From: Mucilaginibacter sp. PPCGB 2223
Lineage (GTDB): Bacteria > Bacteroidota > Bacteroidia > Sphingobacteriales > Sphingobacteriaceae
Reading direction: 5' to 3'
Length of the DNA: 64,000 nt
Assembly (NCBI RefSeq): GCF_001705515.1
Contig: NZ_MDJS01000001.1
Coordinates: forward strand, 434,001-498,000
Under the pieces are notes generated by a model that made no database searches, was not told the DNA's origin, and was given only the letters and a program-made list of their open reading frames with translations. This document shows, piece after piece, positions 55,949 to 64,000 of this stretch; within the stretch, counting starts at the first letter, position 1; each line of letters starts with the position of its first letter. Made by a program: the position numbers and the translations under genes.

Positions 55949-57121
55949 ATGAAGAAATTCACAGCTACGGCTTTATTATTGCTGCCTGCAGCGGCAATAT
56001 TCGCGCAAAGCGGCACATTTTCAATCAAAGGCTCACTGCCCAGTGCGGGTGCCACATCCAAGGCTTTTTTATTGTACAGTTCGGATGGTAAGAGTATGAC
56101 CGACTCGACCCAGGTAGTAAACGGTAGCTTTGAATTTAAGGGCACTGTTGCCAACCCAACCATGGGTACTCTGTTGGTAACTCATTCCGACCAGACTTTA
56201 GGTGCACTGCGCCGTTCGCGCAAGGTAGATCTGATAAACCTGTATGTTGAAAATGTAAATATTCAGCTTACGGGTACCGACTCTGTAAAACGCGCTAAAA
56301 TTGCCGGTTCGAAACTGAACGACGAAAACCAGGCTTTGATAGCTGAATTAAAACCGCTGAATGAAAAAATGACTGCATTATACGCTGAAGAAGGTGCAGT
56401 TAAAACACCTACGCCAGAGCAAAGCGACGCTTTCGACGCGCGCGAAGAAGCTATTGATAAAGATAAGCGTGTGATTTATGCTAAGTTTATCAAAGCACAT
56501 CCGGCTTCGTATGTGAGCCTGAACAGTATCCAGTCTGCAGTTGGTTATTATCCTGAAGCGACCGACCTGGAGCCATTGCTGAACCTGCTTTCGCCGGAGT
56601 TAAAAGCTTCGAAACAAGGAAAAGCTTATGCAGATATGCTGCCTAAACTAAGATTGGTAGCTTTAGGTGCAACCGCTCCGGAATTTGCACAGAATGACAA
56701 GGATGGTAAATCTATCGCCCTGTCGTCTTTCCGCGGTAAATACCTGTTGATTGATTTCTGGGCCTCGTGGTGCGGACCTTGCCGTGCCGAAAACCCGAAT
56801 GTGGTAAAAGCATATAACCAGTTTAAAGATAAAAACTTTACCATATTAGGTGTGTCGTTAGATCAGCCTACAGGCCGTGAAAAATGGCTGGCCGCTATAG
56901 AGAAAGATGGTTTGACCTGGACTCAGGTTACCGACCTGAAATTCTGGCAAAATGAAGCCGCAGTGCTTTACGGTGTGCGTGCTATCCCGCAAAATTTCCT
57001 GTTGGATCCTAACGGAAAGATCATCGCTAAAAACCTGCGTGGCGCAGCTTTGGTGAACAAACTGGCACAGGTTACCGGCGGTAGTGCCAAGTCTGTCAAT
57101 CCTAAGGGAACAGATAAATAA
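55949..57121 (+). CDS. TlpA-like thioredoxin with DUF4369 domain
   Basis: Exported 390-residue protein, signal peptide ending AAIFAQS. The N-terminal DUF4369 beta domain (FSIKGSLPSAGATSKAFLLY, NGSFEFKGTV) is typical of Bacteroidota periplasmic thioredoxins. The C-terminal TlpA domain from about residue 245 has WASWCGPCRAENP and the cis-Pro AIPQNFLLDPNG. Probably a periplasmic disulfide reductase or maturation factor. It ends at a strong terminator. Confidence 0.92.
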   Translation: MKKFTATALLLLPAAAIFAQSGTFSIKGSLPSAGATSKAFLLYSSDGKSMTDSTQVVNGSFEFKGTVANPTMGTLLVTHSDQTLGALRRSRKVDLINLYVENVNIQLTGTDSVKRAKIAGSKLNDENQALIAELKPLNEKMTALYAEEGAVKTPTPEQSDAFDAREEAIDKDKRVIYAKFIKAHPASYVSLNSIQSAVGYYPEATDLEPLLNLLSPELKASKQGKAYADMLPKLRLVALGATAPEFAQNDKDGKSIALSSFRGKYLLIDFWASWCGPCRAENPNVVKAYNQFKDKNFTILGVSLDQPTGREKWLAAIEKDGLTWTQVTDLKFWQNEAAVLYGVRAIPQNFLLDPNGKIIAKNLRGAALVNKLAQVTGGSAKSVNPKGTDK

Positions 57122-57137
57122 CTATCTATAATATTGC

Positions 57138-57176
57138 CAAAAATGTCATCGTGTAACCCACGGTGACATTTTTGTT
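57138..57176 (+). terminator. Terminator after the TlpA-like gene
   Basis: aaaaatgtca pairs with tgacattttt, with inner gtg/cac pairs, followed by T-rich sequence. It overlaps an upstream in-frame start of the next gene, supporting the later start at 57190. Confidence 0.75.
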
Positions 57177-57189
57177 TTACATCCCTTCC

Positions 57190-58812
57190 ATGCTCAAAAT
57201 CAAACTGACCTTTCTTACTTTCGCGATAAGCGCATTTGCACAAATAACTTGCGCACAGCAGGTTAAACTAAGTAAAGATGTTGCAAATGCCATGAATACC
57301 GTCGACTCGGCCGAGATAAAAGCCGACATTAAATACCTGGCCGATGATAAGCTGCTTGGCCGTATGCCCGGCACGCCAGGGTACCGCGCGGCGGTTGATT
57401 ATGTAGTTGACCGGTTGATCGGTTTAAAAGTGCTGCCTGCCGGCGAAAAGGGTACCTGGCTACAAACCGTGCGCCTGCGAAAAGCCATCGTGCATAACAC
57501 CTCTCTTATAGCAGCCGGGACTGTACTGCCTGTTAGACCTGCCGACTATGTGATCTATCCTAATCCGTCGGTACCCAAAATTGAATCGGTGGGTAAAGTT
57601 GTTTTCGCAGGATATGGCATCAGTCAGCCCGCGTTAGGTTATGATGATTATGCCGGGATAGATGTAAAAGGTAAAGTGATCCTGGTGATGCGTGGCACGC
57701 CGGATAAATTTTCATCATCGGTAAAGGCGCATGTCGCCAATACGACCACCATCCTGAAAACTGCTGCAAAACATGGCGCCATCGGGGTCATTATGGCTTC
57801 AGCCGATTCGGCGGTTAGGACGCTAACACCGGTAAACAGAGGTGTATACAGTGTTATGGACGATCAGGGTAAAGTAGCTCTATCACGGAGCTATTATTCT
57901 GACCAGATCCAGTTCTTTATATCGGCAAAGTACGGTTTGCTGAAATCGTTTTTAGGCGACGAAGTACAAAGCATTGCCAAACAATTAAAAGATGGTACGC
58001 CGCACTCGTTTGTGATGGAAAATGCAGGTGTTGCCGTCTCGTATACTTCAGGTTACCAGGATATTGTAAGCTATAACATCGTCGGCAAAATTGAAGGCTC
58101 TGATCCGAAACTCAAAAACCAATACGTGGTGCACAGCGCGCATTTAGATCACCTGGGCATTGGCGTACCCGTGCGGGGCGATTCGATCTACAACGGAGCG
58201 CACGATAATGCCTCCGGAGTTGCGGGTTTACTGGGCATTGCCAAAGTATACGCACACATGAAGGTTAAGCCCAAACGGTCTGTACTTATTGTGATGGTGA
58301 CAGGCGAGGAGATGGGCGATCTGGGATCGGGGTATTTCGCCCTGCATCCAACCATACCGGCTAAAAGCATGGTAGCTGATGTGAATACCGATATGCCGAC
58401 GATAATCGCACCATTGCTATCCATCACTGCTTTGGGAGCCGAGCATTCGTCGCTGGCGAAGCAGGTCGATCAGGCGGCTGGTTATTTGGGTATCAGTGTT
58501 GAGCCCGACCCCGAACCTGCACAGGCACGTTTTACCCGCAGCGATCAATACAGCTTTGTGGTGAACGGCATACCGGCGCTGCATGTAAAATACGGCAATA
58601 AAACTGCCGATGGCAAAAATAACCTGGCCGAAATTGTAGCACCCTGGCGGGCCAAATATTACCATAAGCCACAGGATGATATCAACGGGATATTTGATTT
58701 TGGCTCCGGCAAAAAATATGCGCAACTCAACTTTTTGATAGGTTATTTAGTTGCCCAGGACGTGAAGAAGCCCGTTTGGAATACCGGGGATATTTTTAGC
58801 ACGCAGCAGTAA
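57190..58812 (+). CDS. M28 family metallopeptidase with PA domain
   Basis: Secreted peptidase of 540 residues from ATG 57190 (signal peptide ending QITCAQQ). A PA-type insert (about 120-290) precedes the di-zinc domain. Visible ligands and catalysts are His in HSAHLDHLG, bridging Asp in NGAHDNASG, Glu pair in VTGEEMGDLGS, Asp in VADVNTDM and His in YYHKPQDD. Probably an aminopeptidase acting in the periplasm. The start at 57163 lies inside the preceding terminator. Confidence 0.92.
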   Translation: MLKIKLTFLTFAISAFAQITCAQQVKLSKDVANAMNTVDSAEIKADIKYLADDKLLGRMPGTPGYRAAVDYVVDRLIGLKVLPAGEKGTWLQTVRLRKAIVHNTSLIAAGTVLPVRPADYVIYPNPSVPKIESVGKVVFAGYGISQPALGYDDYAGIDVKGKVILVMRGTPDKFSSSVKAHVANTTTILKTAAKHGAIGVIMASADSAVRTLTPVNRGVYSVMDDQGKVALSRSYYSDQIQFFISAKYGLLKSFLGDEVQSIAKQLKDGTPHSFVMENAGVAVSYTSGYQDIVSYNIVGKIEGSDPKLKNQYVVHSAHLDHLGIGVPVRGDSIYNGAHDNASGVAGLLGIAKVYAHMKVKPKRSVLIVMVTGEEMGDLGSGYFALHPTIPAKSMVADVNTDMPTIIAPLLSITALGAEHSSLAKQVDQAAGYLGISVEPDPEPAQARFTRSDQYSFVVNGIPALHVKYGNKTADGKNNLAEIVAPWRAKYYHKPQDDINGIFDFGSGKKYAQLNFLIGYLVAQDVKKPVWNTGDIFSTQQ

Positions 58813-58921
58813 GCAACTTAAGCTGTGCCTGTACCGTAATTGAATTATTACACAACAAAAAAGGGTTTGGCAGCAGATATATTTAATTTTGCTGCCAACT
58901 GATCTACTATCTATCTCAATT

Positions 58922-60115
58922 ATGGCAACCACCACAGGTTTGGCTGAAGTTTCGCTTATCACCAATTTAAAATGCCCGGAGTGCGGCACTATCCATCAGG
59001 CCAACGTTATCAATACAGTTTGTACCAACCCCGACTGCCGTTCGACCCTGTTTGCGCAATACGACCTGGGTACCGGCATCGATAAAGAAATATTAAAAAA
59101 ACGGCCCGCAGATATGTGGCGCTACCGCGAGTTTTTGCCCGTTGTTGATCCAAAGAATATTGTAACGTCAGGCGAGGGTTTTACACCGGTCATCCCGGTA
59201 CAAAATTTAAAAGACTTTATCATCGGTAACCAGGTTTTTTGGAAAGACGAGTCGGGCAACCCAACCGGGTCTTTCAAAGCCCGCGGCATCAGCGCGGCTG
59301 TGTCCAAAGCTAAAGAATTAGGCGTTAAAGTAATGGCCATTCCTACAGCAGGCAATGCAGGCGGTGCTATGGCGGCTTATGCGGCCCGTGCCGGTATCAA
59401 AGCTGTGGTATACATGCCAAAACTTACCCCGCAGGTATTTAAAGATGAGTGCCGCCTGTATGGTGCCGACCTGGTAGAAATTGATGGCAGTATCAGTGAT
59501 TGTGGTAAGCTGGTTAACGAGCATTCGCTGCAAAATGGATGGTTTCAGCTATCTACATTAAAAGAGCCCTATCGCCTTGAAGGCAAAAAAACCATGGGTT
59601 ATGAAATAGCGGAGCAGTTTAACTGGGAATTGCCCGATGTAATTTTATATCCTACCGGGGGCGGAACCGGACTGATCGGCATTTGGAAAGCTTTTGATGA
59701 GATGGAACAATTAGGCTGGATAGGCAGCAAGCGCCCCAGGATGGTGACGGTGCAATCCGAAAGTTGTGATGGTATTGTACGGGCTTTTAAAGCCGGCAAA
59801 ACCGAATCGGAATTTGTGGACGGCGGTTTTACTATTGCCAATGGCCTGCGCGTACCAAAACCCTATGCAGATAAACAAATACTCAAAGTACTTCGCGAAA
59901 GCAATGGCAACGCATTGACCATAAGCGATGCCGAAATGAGCGCAGCCCTTAAAGAAATTGCCCGCAAAGAAGGCATGCTGATGGCACCCGAAGGCGCTGC
60001 CTTATGGCCCGCCTACAAAAAGCTGAAAGCAGATAACTGGATCAGGCCGGGCGAAAGAGTATTACTGATCAATACCGGCAGCGGCTATAAGTACCTGGAG
60101 AATATAGTTATTTAA
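58922..60115 (+). CDS. thrC: Threonine synthase
   Basis: PLP enzyme of 397 residues that converts O-phosphohomoserine to threonine. An N-terminal zinc-ribbon-like segment (LKCPECGTIHQ, CTNPDCRS) is followed by the PLP lysine in NPTGSFKARG, AIPTAGNAGGAMAAYAARAG and the phosphate-binding PTGGGTGLIG. ATG at 58922 gives MATTTGLAEV. A TAATTTTG element at 58884-58891 is a likely -7 box, so the longer start at 58889 is rejected. Confidence 0.93.
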   Translation: MATTTGLAEVSLITNLKCPECGTIHQANVINTVCTNPDCRSTLFAQYDLGTGIDKEILKKRPADMWRYREFLPVVDPKNIVTSGEGFTPVIPVQNLKDFIIGNQVFWKDESGNPTGSFKARGISAAVSKAKELGVKVMAIPTAGNAGGAMAAYAARAGIKAVVYMPKLTPQVFKDECRLYGADLVEIDGSISDCGKLVNEHSLQNGWFQLSTLKEPYRLEGKKTMGYEIAEQFNWELPDVILYPTGGGTGLIGIWKAFDEMEQLGWIGSKRPRMVTVQSESCDGIVRAFKAGKTESEFVDGGFTIANGLRVPKPYADKQILKVLRESNGNALTISDAEMSAALKEIARKEGMLMAPEGAALWPAYKKLKADNWIRPGERVLLINTGSGYKYLENIVI

Positions 60116-60117
60116 AC

Positions 60118-60196
60118 CGGAAGCTAAAAGCCTGAAGCAAGAAGCCTCCATAAATAATAAAAAGCTTTTTGCCTCCGGCTTCCAGCTTTAAGCTCA
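60118..60196. terminator. Palindromic convergent terminator/repeat
   Basis: Between convergent thrC and mqo. ggaagctaaaagcctgaagc-type sequence is mirrored by ggcttccagctttaagct, with aaaaagcttttt inside. It could terminate both genes. The same aagctggaagc family appears near 32672. Confidence 0.55.
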
Positions 60197-60197
60197 A

Positions 60198-61712
60198 TTA
60201 CGCTGTCTCCAGCGTGGTCAGGCTCAGTATTTCACTTGTTCTTGCACGGGTTTTTTCCAACAGGTCGGCATCGGCAGCCAATGATTTACCATACGACGGG
60301 ATCATCTCAGCCAGCTTGGTTTGCCACGCATGGGTATGCAGCTGGCCGGCAAAGCAACGCTCCAATAAACCTACCATGATGGATACCGATGTCGATGCAC
60401 CAGGCGAAGCGCCCAAGAGGGCTGCAATGCTACCATCGCCTGCAGTAACTACTTCGGTACCAAACTCTAATACGCCGCCATGCTCGGGGTCTTTTTTAAT
60501 GACCTGTACACGTTGTCCGGCTATTTCCAGTTCCCAGTCGCTCATTTTAGCGGTAGGGCAGTAGTCTTTTAAAGCTTCCAGCCTGTCCTCAGGCGATTGG
60601 CGAACCTGTTCGATGAGGTATTTGGTCAGCGGGATATTATCCAAACCGGCCGAAACCATTGGGATAATGTTATTGGCTTTGATAGATGACGGCAAATCCA
60701 GCAACGAACCATGTTTCAGGAAACGGGTTGAGAAACCTGCATACGGGCCAAAAAGTAATTCTTTGCGCCCATTGATCATGCGGGTATCCAAATGCGGCAC
60801 CGACATTGGCGGCGCACCTACCGATGCTTTGCCATACACTTTAGCCTGGTGCTGCTCAATCACTTCGGGGTTGGTGCATTTCAGCCACTGGCCACTTACC
60901 GGGAAACCGCCGAAGCCTTTACCCTCAGGGATGCCCGATTTTTCGAGTAATAACAGCGAACCGCCGCCTGCACCGATAAATACGAATTTTGATGTCAGCT
61001 TACGTTTATCTTTGGTACCGAGGTTTTTAACCGTAATTTCCCAGTTGCCCTGTTTATCCTGTTTCAGATCGCGTACCTCGTGGTTCATGAACATAGAAAC
61101 ACCTTCCTGTTTGTTCAGGTAACCGAACAACTGGCTGCTCAGCGCGCCGAAGTTAACGTCGGTACCGATCTCCATCCGGGTGGCGGCAACCTTCTGGCCA
61201 GGTGTACGGCCTTCCATTACCAATGGTATCCATTGTTTTAAAGTAGCTTCGTCTTCAGAGTATTCCATACCTTTAAAAAGGTGAAATTGCTCTAAAGCTT
61301 CATGCCGTTTTTTGAGATAATCAACGTTTTCATCGCCCCAAACAAAGCTCATATGAGGAATGCTCCGAATGAATTGTTCAGGATCGCCCACCAGTTTCTG
61401 CTCAACCAGGTAAGCCCAAAACTCTTTAGATACCTCAAATTGCTCGGCAATTTTTACCGCCTTTGATGTTTCTATCGAACCATCAGCTTTTTGCGGTGTG
61501 TAGTTTAGCTCGCAAAGCGCAGAGTGGCCGGTGCCCGCATTGTTCCATGCATCCGAGCTTTCGCCCGCTACAATGTCCAATCGCTCAAAAACTTCAATAG
61601 TAAGGTTGGGGTCTAATTGTTTCAGCATTACGCCCAGAGTGGCGCTCATAATCCCCGCGCCGATCAAAACCACATCGGGGTTTGTTTCGGCAGCTTTCTT
61701 CTTCGTAGCCAT
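60198..61712 (-). CDS. mqo: Malate:quinone oxidoreductase
   Basis: Peripheral membrane FAD enzyme of 504 residues, normal Mqo length, oxidising malate to oxaloacetate with transfer to quinone. FAD-binding DVVLIGAGIMSATLGVML, then ESSDAWNNAGTGHSALCELNYTP, GAGGGSLLLLEKSGIPEGKGFGGFPVSG and the late LGASPGASTSVSIM are Mqo signatures. Own promoter at 61731-61738. Confidence 0.97.
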   Translation of the reverse strand: MATKKKAAETNPDVVLIGAGIMSATLGVMLKQLDPNLTIEVFERLDIVAGESSDAWNNAGTGHSALCELNYTPQKADGSIETSKAVKIAEQFEVSKEFWAYLVEQKLVGDPEQFIRSIPHMSFVWGDENVDYLKKRHEALEQFHLFKGMEYSEDEATLKQWIPLVMEGRTPGQKVAATRMEIGTDVNFGALSSQLFGYLNKQEGVSMFMNHEVRDLKQDKQGNWEITVKNLGTKDKRKLTSKFVFIGAGGGSLLLLEKSGIPEGKGFGGFPVSGQWLKCTNPEVIEQHQAKVYGKASVGAPPMSVPHLDTRMINGRKELLFGPYAGFSTRFLKHGSLLDLPSSIKANNIIPMVSAGLDNIPLTKYLIEQVRQSPEDRLEALKDYCPTAKMSDWELEIAGQRVQVIKKDPEHGGVLEFGTEVVTAGDGSIAALLGASPGASTSVSIMVGLLERCFAGQLHTHAWQTKLAEMIPSYGKSLAADADLLEKTRARTSEILSLTTLETA

Positions 61713-61730
61713 GGTGTGTTATTAACTATG

Positions 61731-61738
61731 CAAAGATA
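61731..61738 (-). promoter_or_regulatory. -7 element for mqo
   Basis: Minus-strand TATCTTTG, perfect TAnnTTTG, 19 nt upstream of the mqo ATG. Predicted leader about 12 nt. No -33 match at the right distance. Confidence 0.6.
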
Positions 61739-61910
61739 CGGGCAATAGCTAATATAATTCGAAAAAAAAGAAAGTTATTTATGTAAAAATGACAAATAAA
61801 TAATGATTTAAATATAAAATTTGCTTTTGAGTGAGAACGCTTTTGTAATCTATTGCAAAACAGGCGTTTCGCACAATAAATTAACTCTGGTGTAACAGAA
61901 ATTTTAAATA

Positions 61911-61947
61911 AAAAAATGCTCCGGAAAGCATATCCGGAGCATTTTTA
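61911..61947 (-). terminator. Terminator after GH105
   Basis: aaaaatgctccgga pairs with tccggagcattttt around a 7-nt loop; T-runs on both strands. It lies 19 nt beyond the GH105 stop. Confidence 0.88.
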
Positions 61948-61965
61948 AGGCCGGAAAACGGGTAT

Positions 61966-63087
61966 TTATTGCACTTTGTTATGATCGAGGAAATGGCAAA
62001 GCTGCGTGCCTGCGAGTAAAAATGCACCTACGCCATATACTTCAGTGCTGTTTTCGTCAACCTTATCCGGCGCCGCGCCGATTTTCTGTACATAACCCAG
62101 CATGCCATCGGCATGGACTGAGGTAGCTAAAGCTTCCCAGGCTTTCTTAACAATTGGCCAATACGTTTTTTTATTGAGCGTGCCGTTATTCAAACCCCAA
62201 AGCAGGGCATAGGTATAAAAGCCGGTACCGCTGGTTTCCTTAGGCGGATAGCTTGCCGGATCGAGCAAGGAAGCATGCCAGCTGCCATCGGCTTGCTGTA
62301 AGGAAGCGATTTTGGCTGCCATATCTTTGTACAGTTTGATGAAATTTTCTCTGTCTGGACTTTTTGCCGGTAAATTATCAAGCATACGTACCAAACCACC
62401 CATTACCCAACCATTACCACGGCTCCAGAATACGTTTTTGCCGTTGGCTTCCTTTTTCTCAAAAAAGGTTTGATCCCTGAAATAAAGCTTCTCGGCGGGG
62501 GCGTAGAGATAGTCGGTAGTCTTCCACCACAATTTAGCGGCGCCGTCAATATATTTGGGATTTTTTGTAGCTGTTGAAAGGTAACCCAAAGCAGGCGGGC
62601 CCATAAATAGCGCATCACACCACGCCCACTCGCGCAGGCTGATCTTATTCTTCCACTCCAGCGATTCGGTATGCGGGGCATCGATAATGCTATCGGCTTG
62701 CGTACGCCATTTGGCTATCATTTTAGGGTCTTTATACACCAGGTACAGGTTTGAGTAAAGCTGGCCGATGCAGTAATCGTCGGCCATGCCTTTGCGCGGC
62801 CCGGTGTTCCAGTCGAGGTCGTTACCGATGCTTACCAGGTAGGGCAGGTAAGTGCCTTTTTTACTCATTTTACCTAATTCGAACAAACCGGCGTAGCAGG
62901 CGCCGTTTGTCCAGTCGTATTTTTGGTGCGTAAAGCCTTTATCCTTCCAGGTGTTGATCTGCCAGTCGGCAACACGCTCCATGGTTTTCAGGATACTTTT
63001 TTGTTTGAACAGGGTGTCTTGCGCAAAAGTGGCAGACGAGAACAGCAGAATAGCCAGATAGATTGCGGTTTTTTTTACAGTTTTCAT
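61966..63087 (-). CDS. Unsaturated rhamnogalacturonyl hydrolase, GH105
   Basis: Exported (alpha/alpha)6-barrel enzyme of 373 residues, signal peptide ending ATFAQD. It hydrolyses the unsaturated galacturonate ends left by pectin and rhamnogalacturonan lyases. The catalytic Asp lies in REWAWCDALFMGPPALG, and the substrate-site segment FWSRGNGWVMGGLVRML is intact. GTGFYTYALLWGLNNG is also conserved. It is functionally linked to the pectate lyase at 26059 but placed 34 kb away. Confidence 0.92.
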   Translation of the reverse strand: MKTVKKTAIYLAILLFSSATFAQDTLFKQKSILKTMERVADWQINTWKDKGFTHQKYDWTNGACYAGLFELGKMSKKGTYLPYLVSIGNDLDWNTGPRKGMADDYCIGQLYSNLYLVYKDPKMIAKWRTQADSIIDAPHTESLEWKNKISLREWAWCDALFMGPPALGYLSTATKNPKYIDGAAKLWWKTTDYLYAPAEKLYFRDQTFFEKKEANGKNVFWSRGNGWVMGGLVRMLDNLPAKSPDRENFIKLYKDMAAKIASLQQADGSWHASLLDPASYPPKETSGTGFYTYALLWGLNNGTLNKKTYWPIVKKAWEALATSVHADGMLGYVQKIGAAPDKVDENSTEVYGVGAFLLAGTQLCHFLDHNKVQ

Positions 63088-63145
63088 TACAGGTTAGTGT
63101 GGGTTCAATTGGTGAGACCGAAGGTATTACATTCGGCTTTAAAAA

Positions 63146-63172
63146 CAAAAAACCCCGCATCAGGCGGGGTTC
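63146..63172 (-). terminator. Terminator after PUR-domain gene
   Basis: Minus-strand aaccccgcctgatgcggggtt followed by a T-run (t6 then gttttt). The stem is accccgc/gcggggt with a 4-nt loop, 20 nt after the stop. Confidence 0.9.
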
Positions 63173-63191
63173 AGTATGTTGTTTGGTTAGT

Positions 63192-63521
63192 TTACAAACT
63201 ATCGAACGAAAAATCATCGCTCTCCTTCACCACTTCGGTTACTTCGCTGTATTCGTAGCGTTTCTCAACAACCTCCTGGTTGGCTTTGATGTAGTCGATA
63301 GTGTCTTTCAACCCTTCTGCAAATTTTTCAAAATCTTCTTTGTATAAAAAAATCTTGTGCTTTACAAAAACACCATCCTCTAAACGTTTTTTGCTCTCGG
63401 TTACGGTGATGTAATAATCGTTTGAACGCGTAGCCTTCACATCAAAAAAATAAGTTCTTTTCCCTGCCCTTACCTTCTTCGAAAAAACCTCCTCGCGATC
63501 CCTGTTTTCAAAATCTCCCAT
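63192..63521 (-). CDS. DUF3276 PUR-domain nucleic-acid-binding protein
   Basis: A 109-residue protein of the bacterial PUR-alpha-like family (DUF3276). It carries EVFSKKVRAGKRTYFFDVKATRSNDYYITVTESKKR and the helix FEKFAEGLKDTIDYI, giving one beta-beta-beta-beta-alpha unit. Relatives such as Borrelia BpuR bind RNA and DNA and can repress translation. The tail is acidic. It is probably a cytoplasmic RNA-binding regulator. Confidence 0.9.
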   Translation of the reverse strand: MGDFENRDREEVFSKKVRAGKRTYFFDVKATRSNDYYITVTESKKRLEDGVFVKHKIFLYKEDFEKFAEGLKDTIDYIKANQEVVEKRYEYSEVTEVVKESDDFSFDSL

Positions 63522-63554
63522 ATAAAAAGTTTGGTTGTTTAAATTAGCTTGGGA

Positions 63555-63583
63555 TAAATATAGAAAAATTTTGAAAGTACAAA
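63555..63583 (-). promoter_or_regulatory. Probable promoter for PUR-domain gene
   Basis: Minus-strand TTTG (63580-63583), 17 nt, TATATTTA (63555-63562; one mismatch from TAnnTTTG). Spacing slightly short. Confidence 0.4.
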
Positions 63584-63652
63584 TGCAAAATTTATCATAA
63601 AAATAAATTTTCCTTAACTATTTTATAATATAATCGGACTAATTCTTTAATA

Positions 63653-64000
63653 TTAAGGGGTTTCCTGCTCCTCCAATAGTTGCTTTTCGTACAAGTCGAA
63701 ATAAGCTCCCTGGGCCTCCATCAGCTCGTTATGCGTGCCTTGTTCCAGTATTTCGCCCTGATCGAGCACTAATATTTTATCGGCATTTTTAATGGTCGAT
63801 ATCCGGTGGGCAATAATAATACTGGTTTTATCCTGCATAATGCCGCCAAGGTTGCTTAGTATTTCCTCCTCGGTTTTGGTATCGACTGCCGAGAGGCAAT
63901 CATCAAATATCAACACCTGCGGCTGCTTGAAGATACCGCGGGCGATAGATACTCGCTGTTTTTGCCCGCCCGAAAGCGTGATTCCCCGTTCGCCGATCAG
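63653..64000 (-). CDS. ABC exporter ATP-binding domain (5' part outside window)
   Basis: The frame is open to the window edge and encodes the C-terminal part of an ABC exporter nucleotide-binding domain. Visible are the signature [14 protein letters not shown], Walker B with D-loop [11 protein letters not shown], and the H-loop IIIAHRIST. Asp replaces the usual catalytic Glu after Walker B, as in MdlA/YheH-type subunits of heterodimeric exporters, so this half may be a degenerate ATPase site. The N-terminal membrane domain lies beyond base 64000. Confidence 0.9.
   Translation of the reverse strand: MIGERGITLSGGQKQRVSIARGIFKQPQVLIFDDCLSAVDTKTEEEILSNLGGIMQDKTSIIIAHRISTIKNADKILVLDQGEILEQGTHNELMEAQGAYFDLYEKQLLEEQETP

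Noticed and set aside
57163..57189. Earlier start of the M28 peptidase
   Set aside because: It lies within the terminator of the preceding gene, and the signal peptide begins properly at 57190.

Overview
The window looks like chromosomal DNA of a Bacteroidota bacterium of the Sphingobacteriaceae type (Mucilaginibacter or Pedobacter-like). This rests on gene content (SusC-type plug sequence, DUF3826 and DUF3276 proteins, many secreted glycan hydrolases), on promoters of the TTTG-N19/20-TAnnTTTG kind, on the near absence of Shine-Dalgarno sequences, and on intergenic repeats typical of that group. The species cannot be fixed from the sequence alone. No tRNA, rRNA, CRISPR array, transposase or phage gene was seen.

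Bases 1-33,000 form a plant-glycan utilisation region. A long + strand run (1-20,985) holds two GH78-type rhamnosidases, a BNR/sialidase-fold protein, an esterase with an STN domain, a secreted TIM-barrel protein, a GH141-like beta-helix protein, a lipoprotein ending in an L-rhamnose-mutarotase-like domain, a Gfo/Idh/MocA oxidoreductase, a sodium:solute symporter, an enolase-superfamily acid-sugar dehydratase, a GH2 enzyme, a GH127 enzyme and a small TonB-C protein. A minus-strand pair follows (DUF5703/GH95-like hydrolase and sialate O-acetylesterase-like SGNH protein), then a + strand pair of DUF3826 protein and pectate lyase. GH78, GH127, GH141-like, GH2, PL1 and a BNR protein, with GH105 near the far end, point to rhamnogalacturonan, possibly RG-II-like pectin. 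No SusC/SusD pair or dedicated regulator lies inside the window.

Bases 28,034-32,629 hold the most interesting system: a translationally coupled four-gene operon of RuBisCO-like protein, DUF1537 sugar-acid kinase, a single-cysteine Asp/Glu-racemase-fold protein and a BASS-family transporter. The RuBisCO-like/DUF1537 pair matches the 3-oxo-isoapionate branch of D-apiose/D-apionate catabolism, which fits because apiose is a branch sugar of RG-II pectin. The racemase-fold protein and the transporter are unassigned additions.

Bases 33,000-64,000 are mixed. They include a PL8 lyase, a single-domain response regulator, a divergent DEAD-box helicase, a PAS protein with a HisKA domain but no ATPase domain, an orphan encapsulated-ferritin-like protein, DinB, peptide chain release factor 3, a class II cAMP phosphodiesterase-like protein, a 2194-residue alpha-2-macroglobulin with a SusC-type carboxypeptidase-regulatory plus TonB-plug module inserted, a second Gfo/Idh/MocA enzyme, an RhtA-like exporter, a CE15 glucuronoyl esterase, signal peptidase I, a TlpA-like thioredoxin, an M28 peptidase, threonine synthase, malate:quinone oxidoreductase, GH105, a PUR-domain protein and the end of an ABC exporter.

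The spacers carry several recurrent palindromic or composite repeats, two copies of a structured element around 94-125 nt long, and one candidate small RNA with its own promoter and terminator.
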